Origin: Arctopsyche grandis
Lineage: Eukaryota; Arthropoda; Insecta; Trichoptera; Hydropsychidae
NCBI RefSeq assembly: GCF_051622035.1
Contig: NC_135357.1
Span: 34,437,191 to 34,501,190, forward strand
Length of the DNA stretch: 64,000 nt
Direction of reading: 5' to 3'
Below, one piece after another: positions 23,088 through 35,187 of this stretch. Every line of letters begins with the position of its first letter. The first letter of the stretch is position 1. The position numbers and the translations under genes are program-made. The notes below the pieces were generated by a model that did no database searches, had not been told where the DNA came from, and worked only from the letters and a program-made list of their open reading frames with translations.

Positions 23088-23460
23088 TTGGGCACAGAAA
23101 ATCACGAAATAACAGCAGGTTAAATCTATTTTATGGCCCCCAAAAAAGGATCCCGTATAGATAATATCTCAAACAAATAGATACGCACGCGATTCGCAAA
23201 CGATTCACTTTTGCGAGGTAGCCCGTTTACCGTAAATCATATACCTAGAAAGCATTGAAAGTGGTATTTGGTTGTCAAATGAAAACTTAATCAGTGTTTT
23301 AAAACCACAATTTCACTTGTGTCCTTTTGGATCAAATTGAAAGCAGAATTCCCAGATCTTTATGAATTTATTAATTTATTTATTTTACAGGCAAAAACCC
23401 ATTTAAGCAAATAACATAATATGAAAAATATAATATAAAACGTATTGTATAAAAATAAAA
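23088..23460. other. Intergenic between two MITE copies
   Basis: No gene. AT-rich near 23360-23460. Confidence 0.4.
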
Positions 23461-23668
23461 GGTAATTGGATTATTAGTCACATTGCGATGGTCACAAATA
23501 CTATTTTTGCTATGAAAACCGTGAATGCGGAATATTTGGCAATCGAGTTTTCGTTAGTATGATATGTAGCTATCGTTAGTACGATGGACTTTTCGGCTGC
23601 CAAATGTTCCGTTATAGAGATTTTAGTGACTTTTGGGGGAGCGAATTATGACCAATGATCACCGAACC
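23461..23668 (-). mobile_element. hAT-derived MITE, copy 3
   Basis: Starts GGTAATTGGATTATTAGTCA and ends ATGATCACCGAACC. Perfect 8-bp duplication AAATAAAA on both sides (23453-23460, 23669-23676). More diverged than copies 1, 2 and 4. Confidence 0.88.
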
Positions 23669-23789
23669 AAATAAAATAATAACATCAAAAGAAAACAATA
23701 ATAATAATAAATATATTAATAGAAAACAATATCAATATCAAAGTAGTGAACATCAAAAATATGCGGTTTTATCACATGACATAATATAT

Positions 23790-24228
23790 TGTAGCGTATA
23801 CTAAAAAGAACCGCCGTTAAGTACAATCAGATTAGGCCGAGGCGCATCCCTGACACTGTGCGACCGTTATAATTGGTTTCGAGGATTATCTGCGGACTAA
23901 GTGCAAGTAGGCTAAACAATGGCCACCGAATTGGCGTAGTAGCGGCACTCGGTCGCATTCCCGTGGAGTTCTCAGAAGTGACCGATAGCGTGGGACTGAG
24001 TGTCGTGGGAATACATATCCGGGTACATGCCTAAACAATAGGGAAGTAACCGGACGTCGAAGATGCCCAGGGAGACCTTTCCTTTATAAGGAGGTACTTA
24101 GGCGATATCCAGACATTCTGGACGGAGCACTGCCAGTGTGTGTATCTCCTTTTTAGTGATCACCAATTTAGTAGTCAATGGTCACCAATTATAGGACGGG
24201 TGAAAGGTTTCGACCGTTTCCCAGCGTA
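23790..24228 (+). mobile_element. LTR-like GC-rich segment
   Basis: A sharply GC-richer block starts TGTAGCGTATAC and includes CCTTTATAAGGAGG near 24085, a possible TATA region. This composition and start resemble an LTR. The right end is unclear; the block runs into a segment (24200-24228) shared with the LTR edge near 13141-13169. No coding sequence. Confidence 0.4.
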
Positions 24229-24749
24229 TGGAAATTCAGTTGAGTTTGAAAGAGGATCGTTTATTTTCATTGTACCAATATCCTTGAAGAAATATATCTG
24301 GCTGTCGCAAAGATAATAGAACATAAAAGACCTAGCTCTATGCAGACCACAGCTATACCTGCTATCACATTATTTCCCGGAATTATAGTACAAGTTGTAT
24401 CTTAATAACAGCAATCCACAAATATACAACAAGACAACCTAAATGCATTTTAAGTCCTCTTTAATAGCATTCGGAGGGTCTTTCAAATTCACCTTTTTCA
24501 ACATCCAAATATCTTGCAAATACTAAAATTTTGGTTGGTTTTTGTCACATCATTACTTTCAACTAAACATAAACTATAAAATGGGCCCTTATTAATGGAT
24601 TTTCAAGTCCTATAAACCGTCCTATTTAATTCGGCTGCCCATCCAAACCCCCCCCCCCCCTGATCAAAGCGACATATTAATTTTGAGTCAATTGGTGTTT
24701 ATTTTAATCCAAATGGCCAACGACTAGTATTTCCCCTACGTGCTAAAAC
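24229..24749. other. Probable truncated LTR and intergenic DNA
   Basis: 24229-24290 repeats the LTR edge found at 13170 (TGGAAATTCAGTTGA, then GAGGATC.TTTATT), in the same orientation. The rest is unique AT-rich DNA with a C10 run near 24650. Confidence 0.4.
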
Positions 24750-24953
24750 GGTTCGGTGATTACTGGTCACAAATTACTCGTCACAAAGTCACTAAAATCT
24801 CTATAACGGAACATCTGGCAGCCGAAAAGTCCATCATACTAACGATAACTATCATATAAACGAGAACTTGAGTGCCAAATATTGTGTATTCGCGATTTTC
24901 ATGGCAAAAATTGTCTTTGTGACCACCCCAATGTGACGAATAGTCCAATTACC
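24750..24953 (+). mobile_element. hAT-derived MITE, copy 4
   Basis: Starts GGTTCGGTGATTACTGGTCA and ends GACGAATAGTCCAATTACC. Flanked by GCTAAAAC and GCCAAAAC, an 8-bp duplication with one change. It ends 94 bp before the start codon of the second ZAD-C2H2 gene. Confidence 0.9.
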
Positions 24954-25047
24954 GCCAAAACATGATAAGAAAACATGGCTGTAAACTGTTTTTAGTTTAG
25001 GCCAGATGTCAAATTGACAGTCGTATTCATGTAATTTTGAAAGTGCC

Positions 25048-26330
25048 ATGGAGTGTAGATTTTGTCTCTTTCCTGCTTCAGCAGAGTGTTCTGTCTCCAT
25101 TCATGACAATCCTCATCCATTGGTTGAACGCGTCTGGACCTGCTGCCGGCTCCAAGTCGGTTGCAATTACTTATTAGTCGGTAGCAACTATTGACATCAG
25201 ATATCAGATATCAATACGATCTTCATTATATTTTTCAGTGTTATGAAGACGATGGCTTGCCGGACAAGATATGCCTATCATGTGAAAATAATTTTGAATT
25301 GTTTTCTGGATTTAGAAATGTCTGTATTCGAAGTGACCAAATCCAGAAATCGAGGTTATCCAATTGCCTTAATATCAAAACGGAAGAAGTTATACTGGAT
25401 GATTTAATATTCCAGGATGAAATTGACTCTGATCCAGTAAACGTTAACGTTAAGGTTAGTAAATAGGAATTGAAAGCCTCTGAGAGGTGATAAATTAAAG
25501 AAAATATTCCATTATCAATAATACACTAGTACTACTTTGACATTTGGAAATACATAGTATGCATATATGTAAATTGAAAACAAAATGGCGAAGTTTCAAA
25601 ACAATAGAAAGTTTGTAGGAAAAAATACTGAATCGTTAGCGAAGTGAAGTATAGAAGACGCTTTTTATGATATAATTTATGTTCTTTTATATTACAGATG
25701 CATGGAAGTGGAATTGGTGCTAAACCTCGCACAAGGGAAAAGTCGTACAAATGTGACACTTGTTTAAGGTCGTTTACTTCTGAATTTTATATAATGAGAC
25801 ATATGAAAACTCACACAGAAACAAAAGTGTACGAGTGCGACATTTGTCTGAAGACATTTCCCTTCAAATCATACCTCAAAATACATATAATGGCTCACAG
25901 CGGGATAAAGCCGCACGAATGCGAAATCTGTCACAAATCGTTCACTCGCAAGACGAGTTTATCAAAACACGAAAAAATTCACACCGGGGAAAAGCCATAC
26001 AAGTGCGAAGTTTGTTTTAAACCATTCTCTACTAAGTTCGCTCTCGGCGAACATAATAATTCTCACAATGGGATAAAACCGCATCGGTGCGAAATCTGCT
26101 CGAAAGCGTTCACCCACAAAGCAAACCTTGGACAGCATGTGAAATTACACGCAGAAATGAAACTGTATAAATGTGAGGTGTGTTTGAAAGTATTGTCTAC
26201 GAAATCGAACCTTTTAAAACATGCTAAATTACACACGAAAATAAAAACGCACAAATGTGATATTTGCTCTAAAGCGTTTTCTTACAGATGTGATCTTGCA
26301 AGACATGTAAAATTTCACACTTGTAAGTGA
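25048..26330 (+). CDS. ZAD-C2H2 zinc-finger protein, 7 fingers
   Basis: Three exons, 25048-25155, 25239-25454 and 25698-26330, give 318 residues. The ZAD reads MECRFC...SIHDNPHPLVERV..CCRLQ in exon 1, and DDGLPDKICLSC...FRNVC in exon 2, the same split as the paralogue at 19804. Exon 2 adds an acidic linker (EEVILDDLIFQDEIDSD). Exon 3 holds seven C2H2 fingers. Introns: donor GTCGGT with acceptor TTTTTCAG; donor GTTAGT with acceptor TATTACAG. All phases are 0. Exon 1 and the region upstream are highly similar to the 19.8-kb gene, so the two arose by tandem duplication; they differ in finger number and in the extra intron. A nuclear DNA-binding regulator, target unknown. Confidence 0.88.
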
Positions 26331-27273
26331 CAGTATTTTTTTTTAGTACTCTTTCGATTGGTTTATTTACAAGGCTCTTCTATATTTCACTTTGTTGATT
26401 GGTCTGACAATATATTATTCATAATAGGTCCTTTTGTTGCCTTAAATATGTAGTTCAGCGTTCATGTTCGCTTCCATATCTTTCTTAGTTTCCTTTTCTC
26501 AGCGATTGTTTGTTAAATTAATAAGAGTATATTTCTGCCATTTTCTTGTTCTTAAAAAGGGAACTCATTTTCAGAGACTAGAGACACTATGTATAATAAT
26601 AAAAATAAATTATTTATTAAAAATTATTTAATTATTTGGTTGAGGCAAATATTTTGTTCCGTTTCGAAGTCCATTATGTTTTTAAATATAAGTTAACATT
26701 TAATTTCCTTTACGGCGCAAAAAACGAATAGATATTTTAGAAGTTAATGCTTCAAATTATACGAAAAAATATAAATAAATTGACTCTCGCAGGGAAGCAA
26801 ATTTCAAATAACATTAAAAATATTGTACATGTAACATACTAATACAATACAACAACTGGTAACGGGCTCTCTTTGGGCTATCGATTGCAGCCGGTCGCAA
26901 ATTTTTGTAGAAGGGCGTGTGCCTCTGAGGCCATTCTCAAGATGAGAGTGGCCTCCCTACGTCGTTTATAGGGATTGATTCCGTAGTGCCTGTACATGAC
27001 CGGAAGAATGGGGATATCATTGGTGATGATTTATAAGATGGCATCAAAGGAAAAAATATTCTAAGCCGTATTTGTTCAAATTGTATTTTTCAAAAAGGAG
27101 AAATAGGACGGGTTTTTTAAATTTTGTATATGTAATTTATATATATATATATATGTTTAATTTTTGTTGAATTTTTAACTATTGTGGCAAATTATGAATT
27201 CTTGTAATGCTGCAATGGTCCAAACTTTATATAAATAAATATAAATTATGATTTGAAAGGATTTCTTCTTTTA
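26331..27273. other. Intergenic with a short coding-like relic
   Basis: AT-rich, with possible polyadenylation signals for the preceding gene near 26597-26610 (AATAAAAATAAA). On the minus strand at about 26884-27032 a 49-codon open stretch reads PILPVMYRHYGINPYKRRRE, continuing ATLILRMASEAHALLQKF; it looks like protein but I do not recognise it. It may be a transposon fragment. Confidence 0.35.
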
Positions 27274-27804
27274 GAGCCCACGCAAACAGAGGAAGGTCTG
27301 ACGTTCTGAGCTCGAAGTTCAGCCTTCTATGTCTGGACTTCTTAGTAACAACGCACACAGCAAACTGTCAGATCGCAGCGATCTGATGGTCCAAACCAGA
27401 GAAATGTAATATTAATAGAAGTGGCTTTAGGTGTTCTTTTGTTGTCAAGTGACATTCTGTCCGCGGACAGATCTAAATAATTTTAGCATCAGTCGTATTT
27501 GACGCTTGGTGCTCGACGTATGTCCGATAAAAACTTCTCTGTTTGTTTATATTACTCGCAAGATGGGCAAGCATCGGTAAAAATTGCACAATACATTCAA
27601 AAACACACAATAAACAACATGGGATACATTTTTATAAGTAAATTGGTCCTATTGTATTCCGTGAGATGTAGCGTATTTATAGAGACGTACCGCGTAAAAT
27701 TGACAACAATTATTTATTCGTAAGGGCCCCTCTATTCTTATTACATCTCTCTGGTCTAAACCCAGAACTCTAGACAGCAGACCTTCTTCTGTTTGTGAGG
27801 GCTC
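27274..27804. mobile_element. TIR element, about 530 bp
   Basis: The left end GAGCCCACGCAAACAGAGGA, continuing AGGTCTG, matches the complement of the right end, GAGCCCTCACAAACAGAAGA then AGGTCTG. Pairing resumes further in (CCAAACCAGAGAAATGTAAT on the left against TTTAGACCAGAGAGATGTAA on the right), so the left arm carries an extra segment of about 80 bp. The target duplication is unclear. No transposase. Confidence 0.65.
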
Positions 27805-28521
27805 ATAATGACATATTTGTGTATAACGTCCACGATTTGCATTTATGATTCAAGGATAATTATCTTTTCGGCATAGCTTTGAGTATGTATGTGGGGGTTC
27901 CCTGCGAAACATCAATTATCGTTAAATGAACTCCGTTTCTATACTTGTCTTGTCAGCTTGGTACTAAAAGTATATGAAAAATGTGTAATTAATTGAAATG
28001 AATAAAATAGATATATAAAAATGTAGCTGTATTAACATAAATTGTAGGAATATAGCACAAATTGTGCTATCCTGAATCATAATCAGTGATCTCATCTATT
28101 TCATTACAATACGTAAGTCGTACGATGGCATCATCGCGCTCCTGAACAAACATGCAGAGCTAACCTCGCCTGAAATTATTTTCTCCACTCAAGGGCAACG
28201 ACCCAGTTTAACTCGCTTTATAATAACGATCACGAGCCCGTAGAAGCTTCCAGAAGGATGGTTTCATCACTCAATGTCACACATAGCAACCTTGAGGCAC
28301 AGTTGCACACTGACCTGATCTCTATGCCCGTGGAAACTTCCAGAAGTATAATCTCACCCGGAGACAAAGGATAACCTCGAGCTCCCGAAAACAGGATGAC
28401 AATATGACATCACTGAACCAGTATATAATCCAGAGCAGCAGACTCAGATGCCAGTTCAGCCCGCCCTACTGCTGAATTGGGCAGTTAGTCCACTTCCCCA
28501 GGAATATACTATACTTGTAAT
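27805..28521. other. Intergenic, LTR-like 3' part
   Basis: 28200-28520 is GC-richer, with two loose copies of CCCGTGGAAACTTCCAGAAG / CCCGTAGAAGCTTCCAGAAG, and AGTATATAATCCAG near 28421, followed by a pyrimidine/GC-rich stretch. This resembles the promoter part of an LTR, but no clear ends were found. Confidence 0.3.
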
Positions 28522-28769
28522 CAGTGCCGGTTTTAAGGGGGGCTGAGTCGGGCGGCGCCCGAGGGCGCCAAATAAGTTAGGGCGCCGCTCAATGCGTCAA
28601 AGGCGCTTTAAATTTTAAAATTAGAGCGCCAAAAGCCATATAATATTTTAGATTAGAGTGCCAAAGGCGAAATTTTTTTCTAATGTTTAGAAAAAACTGC
28701 CCGAGGGCGCCATTGATAATAAACGATCCTCTTAAAAATTCAACCGAGTTTAGATAGGCCGGGACACTG
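28522..28769. mobile_element. hAT MITE (CAGTGCCGG family)
   Basis: Starts CAGTGCCGGTTTTAAGGGGG and ends CCGGGACACTG. Contains repeated GGGCGCC/GAGCGCC motifs. The ends and first 140 bases match the larger hAT copy at 41355-42094, of which this is a non-autonomous relative. No matching 8-bp duplication is seen here. Confidence 0.7.
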
Positions 28770-29736
28770 ATTAACACACCTTCCAGCGTTCTAAAAGAAT
28801 ATTAATATTATTCAAAATTGATTACAAACTACATATATTATATTATAGAAACGGAGAGTTGATTATAATTGGTGAAACCAGGCCCATCGATATGTAGATA
28901 CACTTTTTCGTGCGTATTTAATAGCAAAGATCATTGATTAAAAAAATTCTACTTGTATATTGATAAAAAAAAATGGATACTTCCATGAATGGCACCATTT
29001 TTAACACGATTTTACCAGAAGAAAAATAGAAATAATTAAAGGTAAAATAATAGTGCTTTATACATTTTTTTCGTTACATTTTTATTTTTATTTACACCTA
29101 AAAAAAATACAACATCAATTTAATATTATATGTATCAAATAATACGCCATTACAACCAGATCGTACGTCTTCTGGAAAATGTGTACGTTTTCAAAGCCAT
29201 TTTCCCATTTCTGCATTCGGTGCATAATTCCTTGAACCACGCATATAGCATGATTTATCGATAAGTTTCTGTAAGATCAGTTGAAATCAGTTGTCGCAAT
29301 TGTGCGACTAATTTCGGTCGCAAGCTTAGCAATCTTCGTAACTGGTGATTCATGTGAAAATCTCCAATTCTTCATCTAATGCGAGTAAAGCTGCAAAATG
29401 ATAATTAGTTCTGATCTAGTGGAGTATTAGTCACAATAGCAATGGGCTAGAAATATTTGTAACCATTTGAAGGCAACGATGTGTCCAAATGCGACGCACC
29501 AGTGGATTAAAGTGTTATAACGCCCAAATTGCACAAATCAATAACCGTACGGTAAGATGTGGTCAAAATTAAACTCAAGTTTATGGCCATAGACGAGCGA
29601 CTTGGGAACCTTTTATACCCCTCGTAATACTCCTGGTAGCTATTAACTGACAATTGGGATTCTCGGAAAAGTCCACAAAATGAGTTCCGCACCCTCGATA
29701 GATCCACAATTTCAAATGCGCTCATGAAAAATTAAC
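28770..29736. other. Intergenic
   Basis: AT-rich then mixed sequence. The minus frame at 29507-29725 has no recognisable motif. No gene is called. Confidence 0.35.
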
Positions 29737-29975
29737 GCAATAGAAGTCCACAAAAAGGGGACAGCACATTCAGATGATTGCACACAAATACGTTTGCACA
29801 TTTTGGCTTCTTACGTTTGCCAGATTTTGACAAAGAATTTATGACCAGACAACCAGAACCCGAAAGCCATCTAGCTGAATTGCGAAAATTGTGAATTCAT
29901 CGTCGAACTCACAGATACAATCGCCCACGCCGATATTGTCGCCAAGACTGTCCCTTTTTTGTGGATTTCTATTGC
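29737..29975. mobile_element. Short TIR MITE
   Basis: The left end GCAATAGAAGTCCACAAAAA, then GGGGACAG, pairs with the right end, whose complement is GCAATAGAAATCCACAAAAA, then AGGGACAG: about 28 bp with two mismatches. The interior of about 180 bp is unique. Target duplication not clear. Confidence 0.65.
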
Positions 29976-30096
29976 ATGAGTTTTTTTGGGTGTATTTGAA
30001 AGGGCTCGTATTTAAGCGATTTTATACATTTTGATCAGTATTATATTTAACGAATTTTCAATATGTATTTATGAATAAGCATCATTTAATCAGTAT

Positions 30097-30422
30097 TGTT
30101 GCGTGTACGTGAAGAGGGGGCTTCCAGAATCGGAGAGAAAGACTCAGAAGGGTTGTAGAAGTCGTTTATTGGTCTGCTCTCGTCGGCGCTCCAGGTCGGA
30201 ATGGTTTCCAGGCTGAGAGCGCCTCATATTTATACCCGTTGGGCGCAACACACATACATACACATGTAATAACTATTGGTCAATGAGTTGGGGCGATCCC
30301 ATTGGCCGTTACATACGGCTTATTCATTCGGCGAGGACATTTTGACGCGAACGAGAGATCGGGTGATTAGCGCTCGCAAGCCATCGGTCTACGAGCGCCA
30401 CCCACCTAATCTCTACTTTACA
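30097..30422 (-). mobile_element. Solo LTR (326 bp) with TSD
   Basis: On the minus strand it runs TGTAAAGTAGAG...GCAACA. It has a promoter-like GGGTATAAATATGAG and, downstream, CCAATAAACGACTTC as polyadenylation signal. GTAT flanks both sides (30093-30096 and 30423-30426). The compact layout, TG...CA ends and TSD make a solo LTR of a Ty3 or copia-type retrotransposon the best call. Confidence 0.8.
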
Positions 30423-30565
30423 GTATTATGACTAAAAGAAATACTGATCAAAATATATTCATACATCTGAAAGTATAAATCTGTCGAAGGTGCGGATCAC
30501 ATTTTGTAGATTTTTTTGGTCACCGACAATTGGTTGATATATTATTTTAACAAGCTCATTTATTG

Positions 30566-30738
30566 GGATTATTCCGCAAAAAGATCTCGCGCATGTCACT
30601 AAAATCTCTGGCACCCAAAAACTCCATGAATCTACGCGAAATATTGTACTAACGAGAACTGGAGTGCCAGATATTCTGTATTCGCGATTTTTGGGGCAAC
30701 GACTGTCGTTCGTGCGATCGTAATTTGCGCAATAATCC
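30566..30738 (+). mobile_element. Variant hAT MITE (GGATTATTCCGCA family)
   Basis: Starts GGATTATTCCGCA and ends TGCGCAATAATCC (inverted). The middle shares GTCACTAAAATCTC, CCAGATATTC and TATTCGCGATTTT with the main MITE family, so the two are related subfamilies with different ends. Also seen at 44729-44930 and partly at 19412. Confidence 0.7.
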
Positions 30739-30879
30739 GTTTTCCATTTATTGTGTATAGGATAGCAATGGCCACTAACATAGTTTCTTTTACCAATATT
30801 TTGACGTTTCTAATATGTCAGATTTTATACTGTCCTTGAATTTGTTTTTTTGAGGTGTTGTTATTTATTATGATGAACA

Positions 30880-33800
30880 ATGAGTGATGCTGAAGATGAT
30901 GACTTCTGCCGCTACGGAACTCCTCTGGATCCTTACGAAGATGGTCAGTCAGTGTACAAAATACTTACTAAAAAATATAACCTCTAAATGTGTGTAATTA
31001 GAAAAAAATCATAAAATAAAATATGGCAGATATTGAATGTCTAGAAAATTTTCAGACGACGTCCCCAAAAAGAAGTCGGCATATCAGGATATTACGGAGC
31101 AATATGCTTTGGATTCGCAAGGCAAACGTAGATTCCACGGAGCGTTCACCGGAGGATTCACAGCCGGCCACGGGAATACTGTGGCCGTACCCGAAGGATG
31201 GACGCCACAAACTTTCAAAAGCTCACGATCAGATCGAATGAAATTAACGGTATGTTGTATATATAATATAACTAGTATATAATATAAGAAATTAAATATA
31301 ATCTGCTTTTGAATTCAATTGATAGCAAAAAGCTGAAGATTTTATGGACGATGAGGATCGTAACGAGTTTGGTATTGCTCCGAGACAAGTTCACACTACT
31401 AAAGAATTCAGCGGAGCGAAAAGAAAGAAGCAACAGTATTTTCAAGACGGTCCAATTCCAGGTTTTATATTACGACTATACATACATGTTTATATAAATT
31501 TTCAACGTTTATTCTAATCCATCTTTGCTATTGTTAGGAGAGCCAGTTTTGCATAGATTATTAGAACCCGTTCACGAGACCGTGGCTATTAAGATTCTCA
31601 AAAGCATGGGTTGGAGACCGGGACGTGGAATCGGAGAAAAAATTACACGCAGCGAGAAAAAGACAGCCCGTAAACTTTACACTTGTCATGTTCCTATCGA
31701 ATTCAGAGTGAGTATTCAACATTGTCTCTCAAATTCAAACTATGCATTTGAATAACATTATAATTACCAGAAGAATAGACTTGTGTTTTGAACAGAGCGG
31801 TCACGGGTTCAAATCCCACTGGTTTCTGCTGGCCAGACCTTGGATTTGTGACTCTAGTTCGATCGTTTCCTACGAGAGTTTGTCTCTGTGGGTATTAAAC
31901 CTTTGCCTGCGGCAATAGATATAGCGAACAAGCCCTGTACGCGGCGGCACCTTTTTCGTGAATTTGGCAATCGAGTTTTCGACCTTAAATACAGATTTTA
32001 ATATTTACTCAAGTAACCAGATATGTTAATTAACACATAAAGTATTATTATAAACAATAAAATACATAATATATCTCGTAGTTTTGGCTTAATTGTCAAA
32101 TAATCATTCTTCATACAATTGAGACGTATCGTTGCCATTGTTCAACAGACGTGACGTCACATAAACGAGGTTTCAGTATGGTTCCACAAAAAACTCATTT
32201 TGATTGGTATATATTCATTTTAAGCAAATTGAATAGATGGCATTCAACTCTCAGTAATATATTCAACCAATTTTGAACCTTAAAACAGTTGAAATAGGCG
32301 CATATAAGGCTCAAAATCCCGTGCAAAGTTCAGAAATTCTATGGAAGACAGCCGCGCTACAGACTTGTCGCCCAAAGCTTCCATAGAAGACGGCCGTGGG
32401 CAAACGGTTAAATGATATGTATAATACTTGTATCAAATGTACAATGTTTCTGGCCAGGAAGGCGAATTGGGGTTACCTGCTAGGCTTTCCTGGTATAGAT
32501 TAAAAATATATAAAATACAATAAACGACCATCGTATTTCAGAATGCCGATGAAAGTAAAGACGACAATGTCGAGCTTCAAAACAATGAAGAATCGTCCGA
32601 GGATGAAGAGACTGTTTCAGAGATACTATTCGAACCTGACGACTTTGAGCCGTATTTAGCAAAGCCGAAAGTCGACTCTTTCGGTATAGGATATGTAGGT
32701 CTCAGTCGACATTCGATTCTAGGAGCGTACGTTAATCCGTTGGAGGTTGATGATACGCATGCTAAAAAAAGTCATTTGTTGACAAACGATAAGGGCAAAA
32801 AGGTATACTTTGAATGCAATGATATTATAGTATTATCTTAATGTATATTATACTATTAATTTTATATTGATTCGCTTTAAGGTATCGATTAGAGGACAAG
32901 CTTTCGGTGTCGGAGCTCTCGAAAATGAAGATGAAGATATATATGCTAGAGACGACATGTCCGGATATGACTTTTCACTCGACGTTTCCAATAAAGCCAA
33001 AGAAAAACCTGATAAAAAGAACAAAAACGTACCTTCCAGTAGTAAATCGGTAGGTTTATAAAATGTAGCCAATCTTTGGCGCTGTATTTATATTTGTGTT
33101 ATGCATAATTTTAGATGCAGTTCAAATGATTCCAATTATGGTACAATTCATAGATTTGCTGATGATTTATTTCTTTAGATTTTAGAGGGCTTTGTTGCCT
33201 CAACTTCCTTGCAACCGCCGATGAAAGTTTTCCCGCCACCAGCTCTTCCTCACAATTACGTTCCGGGTAAAACTAGAAAATCAAGATTCAGCAGTATTGA
33301 AGATACTCATCCAGAACAGACTCCTGTGCGAGATCAAGGTATTTCATCAGAAACAAACCTATATAAATTTAATTAAAAATTACTCGGTATGTATTTGAAT
33401 ATGATTTTTTTTTAGGTTTAGGAAGACACGATTTGACGGCTAAGCAACGAGGATCAATCCTCGGCGAACAGACGTCTGAAAATCCACCGATCGCTAAAAC
33501 GATTGAAAAGCCAATCGAAAAAACCACAGAAGAAAAGCTGGCCGCTATTGTCGGTAGAAACATCAATTTCATCAACGATTCCGACAAAGCCAAAGACTCC
33601 GATACCACCAGTCCCGTAAAGTTGCCAGAATCTGACGGACCTTTTAAACCGTTTGCGACAAATCCCACTAAGCAGTTACGATACGAAAAGTTCATCGCCA
33701 TGAAGCAAGGATTGTCGAGCTCGTACATGGAAGATGAAAGAGCGTCTGACGATAAATTGCTCAATTGGGAAAGGGATAGAGAGTTGGCTGAGTTTGAACA

Positions 33801-35136
33801 AGCCTATAAGCTTTATAAGCCATTGACTGGAGCTATGAAGGATAGGTATGCGTAATGATATGTCAATTTGTGATATTAATGATGGGTTTGATTGTATTGA
33901 ATTGTATTTATATTGATAGGTTTGTATCGGCGGTGCATCAGGAAGATATCTCGTCTCCGTTGATCGTTGCTAAAGACAAGGATTATTATATACACGCGTC
34001 GAGTGACAGACAGGAAGCAGCGAGGCTTGGAAAGTTCGGTTTGATGACGAGAGATACGGCAGCTTGGAGACCAGAATCACTGCTTTGTAAAAGATTTAAC
34101 GTACCCGAGCCACAAAATGGAGGGTATACTTTTGCAATGCATATGTATTTACTGTATGTTATTACGATTTTACTGATTGCTAATATATTTTTCTTGTTGT
34201 TTTAGCTATGCAACACAAAGCGAAGAAAAGAAAAAAGTTTCATATTCATTGTTTGAATACTTGGAAGCTCCGGTCCATGATAAGAGAAGTTACTTGAGGG
34301 ATCACAGTCAGTTAAAGTCGGTTAATAGCGCTAGTTCGGCAAAACCAGTAGAAGTGAATGTGCCTGAAGTGAAAAAATCTGTACCGACACTTGTTGTGGA
34401 AAATGATTCAGCGAAAAAGCAAAAGCGACTAACTGTCGCTGAACTTTTCATGCAAGAAAAGGAAAAAGAGCGAGAAAGTTTCAACGCTAGTAGTAAAGAG
34501 ACGGGTCAACTTGCATTCCAGAAAGAATTGACAAAACCAAATACAACCGAGACCGATGAAGTCAAAGAAACAATAGACAGCTTCAATAAGATAGATCTGT
34601 ACAAAGCGGTCTTCCTCAGCGACAGTGAATCAGAAGCTGAAGACGAGTCTGCGGAGACTTCCAAAGACAAAGATAAGTTGACATTGGCCGATTTAGCGGC
34701 GAGGAATGTCGAAAGAAATCCTTCCCCACCCAGGGGCATATTTGCAAATCTAAATTTGGATCGTATAAATTCGTGGCGTAAACCCGACCCAGACAAAGAC
34801 GTGCAAACTGCTCCGGAAGTAACAATGATAGTGTCTATCTCTGTGGATAAAAGTCGTGGCGAAACAACGGCTATGGATGTTGATGGTGTGTACGGGCCTA
34901 AGTTGCCGGAGAAGCACTTGTTCACGTCGAAAAAGACGAACAATGGAAGCAAGTGTGATGCCGTTGAGATCAGCTCGTCGAGTGATAGCAGTGATGATTG
35001 GGTCGAGTCGAGCCACGACGCTAGTAAAAAATCTAAACGATCCAAATCTAAAAGTAGCAAAAAGAAGAAGAAGAAAGATACATCGATAAAGCATCACAAG
35101 CATAAGAGCAAGAAAAAGCACAAGAAGAAACACTAA
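30880..35136 (+). CDS. GPATCH1: G-patch domain-containing protein 1
   Basis: Ten exons, all with GT-AG borders and consistent phases: 30880-30943, 31056-31249, 31326-31461, 31538-31707, 32542-32802, 32882-33049, 33179-33338, 33416-33845, 33920-34123, 34206-35136; 905 residues, close to the 931 of human GPATCH1. The N-terminus has the family signature (YGTPLDPYEDD...RFHGAFTGGFTAGHGNTV...EGWTPQTFKSSR). EDFMD.ED..EFGIAP follows, then the G-patch itself (ILKSMGWRPGRGIGEKI) in exon 4, a central block ending in SRF/RFVSAVH-type sequence in exons 8-9, and a Lys-rich tail. G-patch proteins activate DEAH helicases; GPATCH1 is a spliceosome component in the nucleus. The start ATG at 30880 follows an out-of-frame ATG at 30871. 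Intron 4 holds a SINE with a nested piggyBac MITE. The donor of intron 3 (GTTTTA) is weak. Confidence 0.93.
31775..32500 (+). mobile_element. SINE in GPATCH1 intron 4, split by a MITE
   Basis: The B box GGGTTCAAATCCC (about 31805) and the body TCTGCTGGCCAGACCTTGGA lie left of the piggyBac MITE; the tail TTTCTGGCCAGGAAGGC...GGCTTTCCTGG lies right of it. Compared with the 35287 copy, this copy also lost the middle of the body (junction GTTTGTCTCTG). Same strand as the host gene. Confidence 0.8.
31895..32411. mobile_element. piggyBac-type MITE inside a SINE
   Basis: TTAA at 31895-31898 and 32408-32411. The TIR starts ACCTTTGCCTGCGGC on the left and, complemented, CCGTTTGCCCACGGC on the right. 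The sister SINE at 35287 has the empty site GGGTATTAATTGATATG (about 35630), exactly matching the bases on either side of this insertion (GGGTATTAA ... TTAAATGATATG). 517 bp, non-coding. Confidence 0.88.
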
Positions 35137-35187
35137 CAAAGAAAATTTAGATTGTACAATGTCTAATCTAATATGATAAAATAATTA

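Noticed and set aside
34506-35139. Antisense frames of 129-184 codons
   Set aside because: Shadows of GPATCH1 exon 10; Ser/Leu-rich complement of the acidic and Lys-rich coding strand.
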